Shown one piece after another: positions 8,851 to 17,595 of a stretch of 64,000 nucleotides of DNA. The stretch lies in the NCBI RefSeq assembly GCF_029846715.1, contig NZ_JARVWW010000022.1:62001-126000 (forward strand), written 5' to 3'. This stretch comes from Bradyrhizobium nivariense. Lineage in GTDB: Bacteria; Pseudomonadota; Alphaproteobacteria; Rhizobiales; Xanthobacteraceae. The position numbers and the translations under genes are program-made. The notes under the pieces are model-generated. The model ran no database searches and was not told the DNA's origin. It worked only from the letters and a program-made list of their open reading frames with translations. The first letter of the stretch is position 1. Every line of letters begins with the position of its first letter.

Positions 8851-9786
8851 ATGGCGCGCGCACCGGATGTCCATATTTGCGAGGCCGCTCCCCGCGATGG
8901 CCTGCAGAACCTGGACATCTTCGTTCCCACCGAAGCCAAATGCGCGCTGATCGACATGATAGCCGCCGCCGGCGTGCGCGAGATCGATGCCGGATCCTTC
9001 GTGCCGCCAAAGGTCGTGCCGCAATTCGCCGACGTCGATGCGGTGATGGCGCATGCGCTTACGCACAAGGCGGCGACCATCGGTGCGCTGGTGCCGAACC
9101 TGAAGGGAGCCGAGCGCGCCATCGCCGCCGGCGTCAACGCCATCTATTTCGTCATCTCGGCAAGTGAGACGCACAACCGCGCCAATGTGCGCCGCTCGAT
9201 CGAAGAACAGCTCGACGGATTTCGCGCCGTTCGCGCCGCGATCGACGCCCGGCCGGCGGACGAGAGGCCGCATCTGATGGGTGCAATCTCCACCTCCTTC
9301 GGCTGCTCGCTGGAAGGCGAGATCAGCGAGACGGCCGTGTGCAGTGTCGCGCACGCCTTTGCGGAAGCCGGTGCGGACGAGATCGGGCTCGCCGACACCG
9401 TCGGCTATGCAACCCCGAAACTGATCGGGCAGATCGTCGGAGCCGTCAGACGCGAGGTCGGAACGCAGATGACGCTGCGGCTGCATCTGCACGACACGCT
9501 CGGCGCGGGCCTTGCCAATGCCGTCGCCGGCCTCGAAGCCGGCATCCGCCGTTTCGATGCGGCGGTGTCCGGGCTCGGCGGCTGCCCCTTTGCCCCGGGT
9601 GCGCGCGGCAACATCGTCACCGAGGATCTCGTATTCATGCTGGAGCGCATGGGGCTTTCCACCGGCATCGACCTTGATCGCCTGATGCAAACGCGCGAGA
9701 TTCTCGCTCACCATATCCCGGCAAAGCATCTGACGGGGCATCTGCACGAGGCGGGCATTCCCAAGGTGCTGCGGAGGGCGGCATGA
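8851..9786 (+). CDS. Hydroxymethylglutaryl-CoA lyase family protein
   Basis: A 311-residue TIM-barrel lyase of the HMGL-like family. Signature motifs are present: EAAPRDGLQN with the catalytic Arg near the N-terminus, the metal-site HLHDTLGAGLANA, and the mobile cysteine loop SGLGGCPFAPGARGN. The family cleaves (S)-3-hydroxy-3-methylglutaryl-CoA, or related 3-hydroxyacyl-CoAs such as citramalyl-CoA, into acetyl-CoA plus a ketoacid. ATG 8851 has GCAGGGAG just upstream. The stop overlaps the start of the CoA-transferase gene by four bases. Coupling with a CoA-transferase suggests that a dicarboxylate is first activated and then cleaved. The substrate within the family is not certain. Confidence 0.88.
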   Translation: MARAPDVHICEAAPRDGLQNLDIFVPTEAKCALIDMIAAAGVREIDAGSFVPPKVVPQFADVDAVMAHALTHKAATIGALVPNLKGAERAIAAGVNAIYFVISASETHNRANVRRSIEEQLDGFRAVRAAIDARPADERPHLMGAISTSFGCSLEGEISETAVCSVAHAFAEAGADEIGLADTVGYATPKLIGQIVGAVRREVGTQMTLRLHLHDTLGAGLANAVAGLEAGIRRFDAAVSGLGGCPFAPGARGNIVTEDLVFMLERMGLSTGIDLDRLMQTREILAHHIPAKHLTGHLHEAGIPKVLRRAA

Positions 9787-10997
9787 CGGCGGCCGCGCCC
9801 GAGACGGCATCGGAGCCGCGTCCGCTGGCCGGCCTTCGTGTCATCGAGTTCAGCCAGATGGTGATGGGGCCGAGTTGCGGCCTGATCCTCGCTGATCTCG
9901 GCGCCGACGTGATCAAGGTCGAGCCGCCCAAGGGTGACCGCACCCGCTATTTCAAGGGTCCCGCTGCCGGCTTCTTCGCAACCTACAGCCGGAACAAGCG
10001 CAGTATCGCGCTGGATACGTCGACCGCGGAAGGCCTGGACATCGCGCGCAGGCTGATCGAGAACAGCGACGTTCTGATCGAGAATTTCAGGCCGGGCTTG
10101 TTGAAGCGGATCGGTCTCGATTACGACACCATCACCGCCTTCGCGCCGCGCCTGATCTATTGCTCGCTCAAGGGCTATTTGCCTGGGCCTTACGAGAACC
10201 GCCTCGCGCTGGACGAGGTCGTGCAGATGATGGGCGGCCTTGCCTACATGACCGGCTTGCCGGACCGGCCGATGCGCGCCGGCGCCTCGGTCAACGATGT
10301 CATGGGCGGCATGTTCGGTGTGATCGCGATCCAAGCCGCTCTCGCCGAGCGGCAGCGGACCGGCCGAGGTCGCTATATCCAGAGTGCGCTCTACGAGAAC
10401 AACGTCTTCCTGATGGCGCAGGCCATGATGTGCGAGGTGGTCAGCGGTCAGCCCTCGATCCCCTATTCGATCAAGGACAGCCCGTGGCCGGTTTACGATC
10501 TCTTCGACACTCGGGACGGCTCGAAGTTGTTCGTCACCATTGTCGGCGAAGAGCAATGGGAGGCGTTCTGCCGCTCCTTTGATCGTGAAGCCTGGCTCAT
10601 TGATCCGCGCTTTGCGACGAGCAACGACCGTGTCGATCAGCGCGGTTGGCTGATCCCCGAAATCGCGAAGATCTTCAAGCAATGGGACAAGGCCGATCTC
10701 GCCGCACGCCTCGAGCAGCTTGACCTGCCCTACGCACCGGTGAACAAGCCCGGTGATCTCTTCGATGATCCGCATCTCAACCAGTCGGGCGGCCTGACCG
10801 ACATTCGGCTGCCCGACGGCCGAAAGGCAAAGACGCCGCTATTGCCGATTTCCATGGACGGCCGACGCCTGACCAACCGCTACGATCCACCACAGATCGG
10901 CGAGCATAGCGGCGAGATCCTGAGCGAGATCGGGATTTCCGTGAACGAGATCGAAACGCTGCGGCAAGCAGGGACGATCAAGGTCGCGCCGTCCTGA
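9783..10997 (+). CDS. Family III CoA-transferase (CaiB/BaiF)
   Basis: A 404-residue family III CoA-transferase. It opens with LAGLRVIEFSQMVMGPSCG and LADLGADVIKVEPPKGD, the standard N-terminal nucleotide/CoA-binding segment. The central VNDVMGGMFGVIAIQAALAE holds the conserved Asp that forms the acyl-anhydride, followed by RQRTGRGRYI. These enzymes move CoA from a donor thioester to a carboxylic acid. ATG 9783 overlaps the lyase stop, so the two are translationally coupled. The likely role is to make the CoA thioester cleaved by the upstream lyase, using the substrate imported by the downstream ABC system. Confidence 0.88.
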   Translation: MTAAAPETASEPRPLAGLRVIEFSQMVMGPSCGLILADLGADVIKVEPPKGDRTRYFKGPAAGFFATYSRNKRSIALDTSTAEGLDIARRLIENSDVLIENFRPGLLKRIGLDYDTITAFAPRLIYCSLKGYLPGPYENRLALDEVVQMMGGLAYMTGLPDRPMRAGASVNDVMGGMFGVIAIQAALAERQRTGRGRYIQSALYENNVFLMAQAMMCEVVSGQPSIPYSIKDSPWPVYDLFDTRDGSKLFVTIVGEEQWEAFCRSFDREAWLIDPRFATSNDRVDQRGWLIPEIAKIFKQWDKADLAARLEQLDLPYAPVNKPGDLFDDPHLNQSGGLTDIRLPDGRKAKTPLLPISMDGRRLTNRYDPPQIGEHSGEILSEIGISVNEIETLRQAGTIKVAPS

Positions 10998-11038
10998 GCG
11001 GTCGGCGCAATCGAACAAAAACAAGGGAGGAGGAGCAC

Positions 11039-12085
11039 ATGAGCATTACCAGGCGCCAGGCGCTGATCGCGGGCTCCGCACTAGCCGGCGCATCGCTGCT
11101 GCCGGGACGGTTGCACGCGGAGGGTAGGCAGGTCTCGCTTGCGTTCGGACCGGTGTCGCCGGTCTACGCCATCGGCATGATCGCGGAGCTAAAGGGGTAC
11201 TTTAAGGACGAAGGGCTCGATCCGAAGCTCGTCACCGGAAATGCGGGCACGTTTGGCCGCCAGACGCTGGCGGCGGGGCAGGCCCTGTTCGCGCATGGTG
11301 ACGCCAGCCATCCGCTCCAGCTCAGCGCGCGCGGCAAGCCGTGCAAGATCCTGCTCGCCACCGAGATGGTGTGCTCCTACGCCAATATCATGGTCCGGCA
11401 AGACCTTCACGACAGCGGCATCAATTCGGTCGAGAAGCTCGCGGAGCACAAACGGCCTGACGGCGCCAAGCCGATCGTCGCGGCCACCGCGATCGGGTCG
11501 GGAACCTGGGTGTTCGGCACCTATGTGTTCGAGGTGCGCGGTCTCGGCGACAAGGTGAACTGGGTCGCCGGCGGCGGTCCCAACACGATGTTCCCATCGC
11601 TCCAGACCAAGCAGTTCGACGCCATCATGGCGCCGCCGAGCTGGATCGTCGAAGTCGAGAAAAAGGGTTTTGGCAGGACCGTCTACGACACCTCCAAGCC
11701 CGGCGTGTTCGACAAGGATTTCGGCGGCACGCTGCCCGTGCTCGTGATCTACACGCTCCAGGACACGGTCGAGCAGGACAAGGCGATGGTGCAGGCCTAT
11801 GTCAACGCGATCTACCGCGCGATGGCCTTCGTGAAGGCGACGCCGCTCGCGGACGTGCAGGCGCTAGTCACGCCGAAATATTTCTCCGGCATCGACCCAG
11901 ATGCGATCAGCGCCGAACTCGGCTTCGACAAGTCGACCTGGGCCTATGACGGCAGCATCGACAAGTCCTCGTTCGAACGCGGCGCCAGGCCCTGGTACCG
12001 CAAGGGCACGGATATTCCCGTGACCAGATACGAGGATATCGTCGACATGAGCTTCCTTGAGGCAGCCAGGGCGAGATACAAATGA
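11039..12085 (+). CDS. ABC transporter substrate-binding protein (NMT1/THI5-like, SsuA/TauA type)
   Basis: A 348-residue exported binding protein. The N-terminus ITRRQALIAGSALAGASLL has a twin-arginine motif and a hydrophobic core, so Tat export is likely. The mature part follows the NMT1/SsuA pattern: PVYAIGMIAELKGYFKDEGL, GNAGTFGRQTLAAGQALFA, and a domain-two helix near TKQFDAIMAPPSW. Binding proteins of this class serve sulfonates, nitrate, pyrimidines or aromatic acids. A good GGGAGGAGGA precedes the start. It lies between the CoA-transferase and the ATPase gene, with a four-base overlap to the latter, which ties uptake to the lyase pathway. Confidence 0.87.
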   Translation: MSITRRQALIAGSALAGASLLPGRLHAEGRQVSLAFGPVSPVYAIGMIAELKGYFKDEGLDPKLVTGNAGTFGRQTLAAGQALFAHGDASHPLQLSARGKPCKILLATEMVCSYANIMVRQDLHDSGINSVEKLAEHKRPDGAKPIVAATAIGSGTWVFGTYVFEVRGLGDKVNWVAGGGPNTMFPSLQTKQFDAIMAPPSWIVEVEKKGFGRTVYDTSKPGVFDKDFGGTLPVLVIYTLQDTVEQDKAMVQAYVNAIYRAMAFVKATPLADVQALVTPKYFSGIDPDAISAELGFDKSTWAYDGSIDKSSFERGARPWYRKGTDIPVTRYEDIVDMSFLEAARARYK

Positions 12086-12930
12086 CGGCCGCACCCAGTC
12101 CGGGCCTCGCGCTTGCACGGGGCGACAATGAAGCGGCAGCGGCGCGAGCGCGCATCGCCGTGAAAGGTCTCGCCAAACGCTTCAGCGCATCCGGCCGCGA
12201 GTTCGTCGCGGTCGATGATGTGTCCTTCGAGGTCAGACAGGGCGAATTCGTCGCGCTGCTTGGTCCGTCGGGCTGCGGCAAGAGCACGATCCTCAACATG
12301 GTCGCGGGGCTATTGCCGCGCTCGGGCGGACACATCCAGATCGATGACGACACCGTCGAGACCGGCAAGGTCAACCCCAGGGTCGGCTATGTCTTCCAGC
12401 GCGATACGCTGTTTCCGTGGCGAACCGTGGAGCAGAACATCGGCTACGGGCTGGAGATCGCGGGACTGCCGAAGACCGAGCGCACCAAGCGCGTCACTTC
12501 GGCCGTCGAGAAGGCCGGGCTTACTGGTTTTGCGCAAAGCTTCCCGCGCATGCTGTCAGGCGGCATGCGCCAGCGCGTCGCCTTGATGCGCACGCTGATT
12601 CTGGAGCCCGAGATCCTGCTGATGGACGAACCGTTCGGCGCGCTCGACACCCACACCAAGCTGGAGATGCACAAGACGCTGCTGGAGATCTGGGAGCGCG
12701 AGCGACAGACCGTGCTGTTCGTGACGCACGATCTTGGCGAGGCATTGACGCTGGCGAGCCGCATCATCCTGCTCTCGGCGCGGCCCGGAAGGCTCAAGGA
12801 AGACTTTGACGTCGCCATCCCGCGGCCCCGCGATCCCGTAGCCATACGCGAGACCGCCGAATTCGGCCGCCTCTACTCCCACATCTGGCATTCCCTCGGC
12901 GAAGAATTCCGCCGCACCAGGGCCGAATGA
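12082..12930 (+). CDS. ABC transporter ATP-binding protein (SsuB/TauB type)
   Basis: A 282-residue cytoplasmic ATPase with Walker A GPSGCGKST (near residue 65), Q-loop YVFQRDTLFPWRTV, signature LSGGMRQR, Walker B ILLMDEPFGALD and switch His in VTHDLGEAL. The Q-loop FPW sequence is typical of the SsuB/TauB/NrtD branch. It energises uptake of the ligand bound by the adjacent binding protein. The start overlaps the binding-protein stop and its own stop overlaps the permease start, so this is a single operon. Confidence 0.9.
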   Translation: MTAAPSPGLALARGDNEAAAARARIAVKGLAKRFSASGREFVAVDDVSFEVRQGEFVALLGPSGCGKSTILNMVAGLLPRSGGHIQIDDDTVETGKVNPRVGYVFQRDTLFPWRTVEQNIGYGLEIAGLPKTERTKRVTSAVEKAGLTGFAQSFPRMLSGGMRQRVALMRTLILEPEILLMDEPFGALDTHTKLEMHKTLLEIWERERQTVLFVTHDLGEALTLASRIILLSARPGRLKEDFDVAIPRPRDPVAIRETAEFGRLYSHIWHSLGEEFRRTRAE

Positions 12931-13784
12931 TCATGTCCAAGAGCCGCATCGTCATCCTGTTCTGGCAACTGGCCATTCTCGCAGCGGTGCTCGTCATCTG
13001 GCAGTGGGGCTTTGAATGGAGCAAGGCGCTGCTGCCGAAGGCCTATGTGCCAAAAATCCTCGATCCTTATTTCGTCGCCAAGCCGTCGCTGATCTGGCAG
13101 AGCTTTTTGCGGCTTGGCTGCTTCTCTGACGCCGCCGGATTTGCCGCTTGCACCAAGGGCAACGACAATAATCTGTGGCTTGCAACGCTGGTCACGCTGA
13201 AGAACACCTGGTGGGGTTTCCTGTTCGGATCGGCGAGCGGAATCGCGGCCGGCCTGATCCTCGGCCGCTCCGATTTCCTTGCCCGCGTGTTCGGGCCCTA
13301 CGTCGTAGCGCTCAACTCCATCCCGCGCATCGCGCTGGTGCCGCTCGTCATCCTGATCTTCGGCCTCGGCGATCTCTCCAAGATCGCCACCGCCTGGCTG
13401 GTCGTGTTCTTCGTGGTGTTCTTCAACACCTTCGAAGGCGCCCGCGCCGTCGACCGCGACCAGATTGCAGCGGCCCGCTTGATGGGCGCCAGCGAATTCA
13501 CCGTATTGCGGACTGTGGTGATTCCTTCCGCGCTCGCATGGGTGTTCGCCTCCCTCCTGCCGGCGGTCTCCTTCGCACTGATCGGCGTCATCGTCGGCGA
13601 GTTCATCGGCGCCGAACGCGGGCTCGGCAAGCTCATCATCGAAGCGGAGGCGCGCGCCAATGCCAGCGAGATGATGGTCGCTATCTTCATCATGATGTTC
13701 GTCGGAATCCTGCTCGCGGTCGCCGTGCGCTCGCTCCAGTCGTATCTGCTGCGCTGGCAGCCGCAGTTCGATCGTTCAACCTAG
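12927..13784 (+). CDS. ABC transporter permease (SsuC/TauC type)
   Basis: A 285-residue inner-membrane permease. About six membrane segments are visible, beginning IVILFWQLAILAAVLVIWQW. The cytoplasmic EAA loop that docks to the ATPase reads EGARAVDRDQIAAARLMGAS. An unusually long periplasmic stretch with several charged residues separates the first two segments (about residues 30-85), and two cysteines there (GCFSDAAGFAACTKG) could form a disulfide. ATG 12927 overlaps the ATPase stop; ATG 12933 is a second option. Last gene of the operon. Confidence 0.88.
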   Translation: MIMSKSRIVILFWQLAILAAVLVIWQWGFEWSKALLPKAYVPKILDPYFVAKPSLIWQSFLRLGCFSDAAGFAACTKGNDNNLWLATLVTLKNTWWGFLFGSASGIAAGLILGRSDFLARVFGPYVVALNSIPRIALVPLVILIFGLGDLSKIATAWLVVFFVVFFNTFEGARAVDRDQIAAARLMGASEFTVLRTVVIPSALAWVFASLLPAVSFALIGVIVGEFIGAERGLGKLIIEAEARANASEMMVAIFIMMFVGILLAVAVRSLQSYLLRWQPQFDRST

Positions 13785-13829
13785 CGCTCGCATACGATTC
13801 GCAGCGGAAGGGGAGCGCTCGGGAGATCG

Positions 13830-14549
13830 TCACGCGCCGTCGGACGCAACCCCGTCGGCCTGTCCGCCGAGACGATCATCGATATAGCGCCGAAGCGCAG
13901 CCGCCGCATTCAACATGTGGGCGCGCATTCTGCGCGCTGCGGTATCGCCGTCGCCTTCCGCGATCGCCTGCATGATGGCGTCATGCTCGTCGCGGGACTT
14001 GCGAATGCGATCGCCCTGCCGCAATTGAGTGCGGCGGAAGGCACTGAGACGCGCACGGACCTCTTGCGCCTGCTCGGCCATGAACGCGTTGTGCGTTGCG
14101 CTATAGATGCCTTCGTGGAACAAACGGTTGAAGGCATCATAGGCATCGACGTCGTTGGCCTCGACCATTGCCAGCGAGCCGTCGTGGAGCTCGATCAGAT
14201 CGCTGCGTTCCAGCGGGGTCATGCGATAGGTCGCAAGCCTGACGCACATCGCCTCCACCTCGGCGCTGGTCTCGAACATGTCCATGATCCGCTCAGGCGT
14301 CATCCGCGCCACCACGACCCCGCGACGGCCACGGACCTCGACCAGCCCGCTGACGGCGAGCTGTCGCAGAGCTTCCCGCACCGGAGTGCGGGAAGCTCCA
14401 AAGCGATCGGCAAGCTGCTGCTCTTCCAAAGCCGAGCCGGCAACGAGCGCACCGGACGCAATCTCGTCCGTGAGCGCATTGCGGATGCGATCGGAGAGAA
14501 GGCCGCTATCTTCTTCTGCCTCAGTCGCAACTTTGAACAGACCTGCCAT
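13830..14549 (-). CDS. GntR-family (FCD/FadR-type) regulator of the malonate locus
   Basis: A 239-residue repressor-type protein. The winged helix covers GSALEEQQLADRFGASRTPV and REALRQLAVSGLVEVRGRRG. The all-helical FCD ligand domain follows, with the metal/ligand histidines in FNRLFHEGIYSATHN and RDEHDAIMQAIAEGD and a closing AHMLNAA helix. The ATG lies directly against the madM stop, so it is probably co-transcribed with madLM. The location argues that it senses malonate or malonyl-CoA and acts at the madL/mdcA divergent promoters, where repeated motifs occur. Its specific effector is inference. Confidence 0.88.
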   Translation of the reverse strand: MAGLFKVATEAEEDSGLLSDRIRNALTDEIASGALVAGSALEEQQLADRFGASRTPVREALRQLAVSGLVEVRGRRGVVVARMTPERIMDMFETSAEVEAMCVRLATYRMTPLERSDLIELHDGSLAMVEANDVDAYDAFNRLFHEGIYSATHNAFMAEQAQEVRARLSAFRRTQLRQGDRIRKSRDEHDAIMQAIAEGDGDTAARRMRAHMLNAAAALRRYIDDRLGGQADGVASDGA

Positions 14550-15314
14550 TCAGCTTCCTATGATTGCGCGCACCGTGAAGTAGAGGATGGACGGTGCGAC
14601 CAGGCATCCGAGGCCCGTGTGAAACGTCGCGGTCAACGCGCCGTAGGGCACCAGACGCCGGTCGGTCGCCGCAAGCCCTCCGGAAACGCCGCTGACCGTT
14701 CCCATCAAGCCGCCAAATACCATTGCGCTGCGCGGATTGTTGAGGCCGATCATCTTCGCGACGAACGGCGTGCCGATCATCACGATCACTGCCTTGAATA
14801 CACCCGTCGCGATCGAGAGCGCAATAACCGGCGATGACGCGCCGATCGCCGCCCCTGTGACCGGTCCCACGATGTAGGTGACCGCGCCAGCGCCGATCGT
14901 CGTCAACGATTCGGCGTCAGTGTAGCCAAACGCGGCGGCGACCAGAACACCAAGAACAAACGGAACGATCGTCCCCAATCCGAGCGCGACCGCACCGATC
15001 AGCCCGGCCTTGCGCGCATGAACGACGTCGACCTCGAAGGCGGTGGCGACGATGGCAAAGTCCCGCAGCATCGCGCCTCCCATCAGGCCGATCCCGGCCA
15101 GCGCCGGCAGGTCGGCGACGCCCTTTTCGCCGCCGGTGGCAACGCCGCCGAAAAAGGCCAGCACGAGACCCAGCATGATCGCGATCGCCGAGCCGTGGAT
15201 GCGCCCGAAGGTGAGATATTTCGAGATCGCTCCGGATATCCACATCAGGATGCCTACGGCGGCGAACGCGGTGATCAGCGAACTGGCGGCGAGAACGTGA
15301 GATATCATGGTCAT
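14550..15314 (-). CDS. madM: Malonate transporter subunit MadM
   Basis: A 254-residue polytopic membrane protein, hydrophobic throughout. Segments such as SSLITAFAAVGILMWISG, AIAIMLGLVLAFFGGVATGG and IGAVALGLGTIVPFVLGVL are visible, with the conserved GPVTGAAIGASSPVIALS stretch and GGLMGTVSGVSGGLAATDRR. This matches MadM, which with MadL forms a two-component sodium/proton-dependent malonate importer. ATG 15314 overlaps the madL stop (ATGA). A much longer frame reaching 15866 is an artefact of GC-rich DNA; the MTMISHVL start is the one supported by coupling. Confidence 0.9.
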   Translation of the reverse strand: MTMISHVLAASSLITAFAAVGILMWISGAISKYLTFGRIHGSAIAIMLGLVLAFFGGVATGGEKGVADLPALAGIGLMGGAMLRDFAIVATAFEVDVVHARKAGLIGAVALGLGTIVPFVLGVLVAAAFGYTDAESLTTIGAGAVTYIVGPVTGAAIGASSPVIALSIATGVFKAVIVMIGTPFVAKMIGLNNPRSAMVFGGLMGTVSGVSGGLAATDRRLVPYGALTATFHTGLGCLVAPSILYFTVRAIIGS

Positions 15315-15745
15315 CCGATCCTCCCGGACTTGAAGTGGGGCACAGCCGCCTCGAGCGCCTCTCGTGCCTCGATCTCGTCCATGGTTTCGACCCGACTGCT
15401 GAGCCGGCCGATCAGGGCCACCATCGCGAAACACACCGCGACCGAGCCGATCCCCGCAATGACGACGATCGGACCGCCTTTTGCCGCAGCGACGACGTTC
15501 TGCTGCGCGGCCATGGCGACCACGATGGGAATGTAGAAGCTGCCCCAGAACTCGACGCCAATCTTGAGCCCGTGGCTGAGTAGACCGTGCCGCACCAGCC
15601 AGAGCCGGGCCGCGATCAAGAACATCATCGCAATGCCGACGCCGCCGACATTGGCCTTCACACCGAGGACGACGCCGAGCAGGTCCCCGAGCAGGACCCC
15701 GAGCAGCGTGCAGATCGCGAGCAGAGCCACGCCGGAAATGGTCAT
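15311..15745 (-). CDS. madL: Malonate transporter subunit MadL
   Basis: A 144-residue membrane protein with four likely helices: ISGVALLAICTLLGVLLGDL, VGIAMMFLIAARLWLV, an FWGSFYIPIVVAMAAQQN segment, and GPIVVIAGIGSVAVCFAMVA. It matches MadL of the MadLM malonate carriers. Its ATG is preceded by GGGGAGG and overlaps the stop of a 22-codon leader ORF; its stop overlaps the madM start. It would import malonate for the divergent mdc decarboxylase operon. Confidence 0.9.
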   Translation of the reverse strand: MTISGVALLAICTLLGVLLGDLLGVVLGVKANVGGVGIAMMFLIAARLWLVRHGLLSHGLKIGVEFWGSFYIPIVVAMAAQQNVVAAAKGGPIVVIAGIGSVAVCFAMVALIGRLSSRVETMDEIEAREALEAAVPHFKSGRIG

Positions 15746-15810
15746 GGGCGCCTCCCCTGTTCGTGCGAGGCGCCAGCTCTTGGGCTGGGAGCATCTGTAT
15801 GCATTCGCAT
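15742..15810 (-). CDS. Possible 22-codon leader ORF coupled to madL
   Basis: ATG 15810 lies eight bases after a strong AGGAGGG and opens a frame reading MRMHTDAPSPRAGASHEQG, then RRP and a TGA at 15744-15742. The TGA overlaps the madL ATG (ATGA arrangement). It is the first start codon on the madL-side transcript, with a better ribosome-binding site than madL itself. Whether the peptide is functional is unknown. Translation through it could control access to the madL start, whose own GGGGAGG lies inside the leader frame. Confidence 0.5.
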   Translation of the reverse strand: MRMHTDAPSPRAGASHEQGRRP

Positions 15811-15900
15811 CGTAAATTCCCTCCTGTGTATGCGAATATCTGTCGCTTATGCGCTAACGTATACATTAATTGACATTTGAAGGCAATACGAATACATTAA
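15796..15900. promoter_or_regulatory. Operator-like repeats in the madL-mdcA divergent interval
   Basis: The core ATRCGAAT appears three times: reverse strand at 15801-15810 (ATGCGAATGC), plus strand 15830-15837 (ATGCGAAT) and 15887-15894 (ATACGAAT). A 9-bp repeat ATACATTAA occurs at 15861-15869 and 15892-15900, 31 bp apart, about three helical turns. The copies flank and overlap the mdcA promoter, which suits the FCD-type GntR encoded after madM. Confidence 0.5.
15870..15898 (+). promoter_or_regulatory. Probable sigma-70 promoter of the mdc operon
   Basis: TTGACA at 15870-15875 and TACATT at 15893-15898 are separated by exactly 17 bp, close to consensus, and lie about 40 bp before the mdcA ATG at 15939. 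The second ATACATTAA repeat covers the -10 box. Confidence 0.6.
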
Positions 15901-15938
15901 GCGCCATCGAAACGAATTGCGCATGCCAGGGAGCCGAG

Positions 15939-17585
15939 ATGAGCGATTGGGGTATGCAAAAGACCGCCTTGGGCGAGCGCCTCGCGGCCGGCCGACGGCA
16001 CGCGAAAGACAAGATGGTTCCGCTCCCGAGCCTGCCCGCGTTTCTGAAGGCCGTGGTCAGGTCAGGCGACCGGGTGTGCCTGGAGGGCGATAATCAGAAG
16101 CAGGCCGACATCCTCGCTTCGGCGCTCGCGAACCTCGACCCCGCGGACGTTCATGACTTGCACATGGTCCAGTCCGGCGTGGTGCTGCCTGCCCATCTCG
16201 ACATCTTCGAGAAGGGCATCGCGCGGCGGCTCGACTTCTCCTATTCGGGCCCGCAGTCGGCGCGCATCGCGCGCATGCTGTTCGGTGGCAAGATCGAGCT
16301 CGGGGCGGTCCATACCTATCTCGAACTGTTCGCGCGCTACTTCATCGACCTCACGCCGAACGTCGCATTGATCGCGGCGGTGAGCGCCGACAAGGACGGC
16401 AACCTCTATACGGGGCCGAACACCGAGGACACGCCGACGGTGGTCGAGGCGACCAGCTACAAGAACGGCCTCGTCGTGGCGCAGGTCACCGAGATCGTCG
16501 ACAAGGTGCCGCGCGTCGACATTCCTGGCGACCTCGTACATTTCGTGGTCGAGGCGGGCCGGCCCTTCTATGTCGAGCCGCTCTTCACCCGCGATCCCGC
16601 CGCCATCACCGAGACCCAGATCCTGACGGCGATGCTCGCCATCAAGGGCATCTACGCGCCCTACGGCGTGCGCCGGCTCAACCACGGCATCGGCTTCAAC
16701 ACTGCCGCGATCGAGCTGCTCTTGCCAACCTATGGCGAGAAGCTCGGCCTCAAGGGCAAGGTCTGCACCCATTTCGCGCTCAATCCGCATCCGACGATGA
16801 TTCCGGCGATCGAATCCGGCTGGGTCGAGCAGATCCATTGCTTCGGCTCGGAAGTCGGCATGGAGGACTATGTCGCGGCGCGCTCCGATATCTTCTTCAC
16901 GGGGCCCGATGGTTCGCTGCGCTCCAACCGCGCCTTCTGCCAGACGGCGGGCCTCTATGCCTGCGACATGTTCATCGGATCGACGCTGCAGATCGACCTC
17001 GAAGGCCACAGCTCGACGGTGACGACCAGCCGCATCGCCGGCTTCGGCGGCGCGCCCAACATGGGCTCCGATCCGCGCGGCCGCCGCCACCCGAGCGAAC
17101 CCTGGCTCAAGGCCGGCGCCGAGGCAGCGCCCGACTCTGCACCTGCGCTGCGCCGCGGCCGCAAGCTCGTGGTGCAGATCGGCGAGACCTTTGGTGACCG
17201 CAACGCCCCGCTATTCGTCGAACAGCTCGATGCCCTCGATCTGGCGCGCGAGCTCAAGCTCGATCTGGCGCCGGTGATGGTCTACTCCGACGACGTCACC
17301 CACATCGTCACCGAGGAAGGCATCGCCAACCTGCTGATGTGCCGCACCAGGGACGAGCGCGAACAAGCGATCCGCGGCGTTGCCGGCTACACCGAGATCG
17401 GCCGCGCGCGCGATGCGAAGCTGGTCGAGCAACTGCGGCAGCGCGGCGTGATCCGGCGCCCCGAAGACCTCGGCATCGATCCGCTCGATGCCGACCGGCG
17501 CCTGCTCGCTGCTCGCTCAATCAAAGACCTCATGCTGGCCTCCGGCGGTCTCTACCGCCCGCCCAGCCGCTTCCGCAACTGGTGA
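15939..17585 (+). CDS. mdcA: Malonate decarboxylase alpha subunit (acetyl-S-ACP:malonate ACP transferase)
   Basis: A 548-residue subunit of biotin-independent malonate decarboxylase. It exchanges the acetyl group on the MdcC carrier for malonate. Characteristic stretches include CLEGDNQKQADILASALANL, HLDIFEKGIARRLDFSYSGP, then FNTAAIELLLPTYGEKLGLKG and GFGGAPNMGSDPRGRRHPS, the last conserved near the C-terminal third of MdcA. Length is normal for the family (about 550). I use ATG 15939, after GGGAGCCGAG, rather than the in-frame start at 15870, which overlaps the -35 box. First gene of a seven-gene operon. Confidence 0.95.
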   Translation: MSDWGMQKTALGERLAAGRRHAKDKMVPLPSLPAFLKAVVRSGDRVCLEGDNQKQADILASALANLDPADVHDLHMVQSGVVLPAHLDIFEKGIARRLDFSYSGPQSARIARMLFGGKIELGAVHTYLELFARYFIDLTPNVALIAAVSADKDGNLYTGPNTEDTPTVVEATSYKNGLVVAQVTEIVDKVPRVDIPGDLVHFVVEAGRPFYVEPLFTRDPAAITETQILTAMLAIKGIYAPYGVRRLNHGIGFNTAAIELLLPTYGEKLGLKGKVCTHFALNPHPTMIPAIESGWVEQIHCFGSEVGMEDYVAARSDIFFTGPDGSLRSNRAFCQTAGLYACDMFIGSTLQIDLEGHSSTVTTSRIAGFGGAPNMGSDPRGRRHPSEPWLKAGAEAAPDSAPALRRGRKLVVQIGETFGDRNAPLFVEQLDALDLARELKLDLAPVMVYSDDVTHIVTEEGIANLLMCRTRDEREQAIRGVAGYTEIGRARDAKLVEQLRQRGVIRRPEDLGIDPLDADRRLLAARSIKDLMLASGGLYRPPSRFRNW

Positions 17586-17595
17586 GGAGTTCTGC

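Noticed and set aside
13783..13818. AGCGCTC/GAGCGCT repeat between the permease and GntR genes as a terminator
   Set aside because: The 7-bp stem has a long loop and AGCGCT is self-complementary; too weak to call.
14550..15866. 438-codon frame running from madM through madL
   Set aside because: Only the MadM part is protein-like; the upstream part is out-of-frame madL. The ATGA overlap supports ATG 15314.
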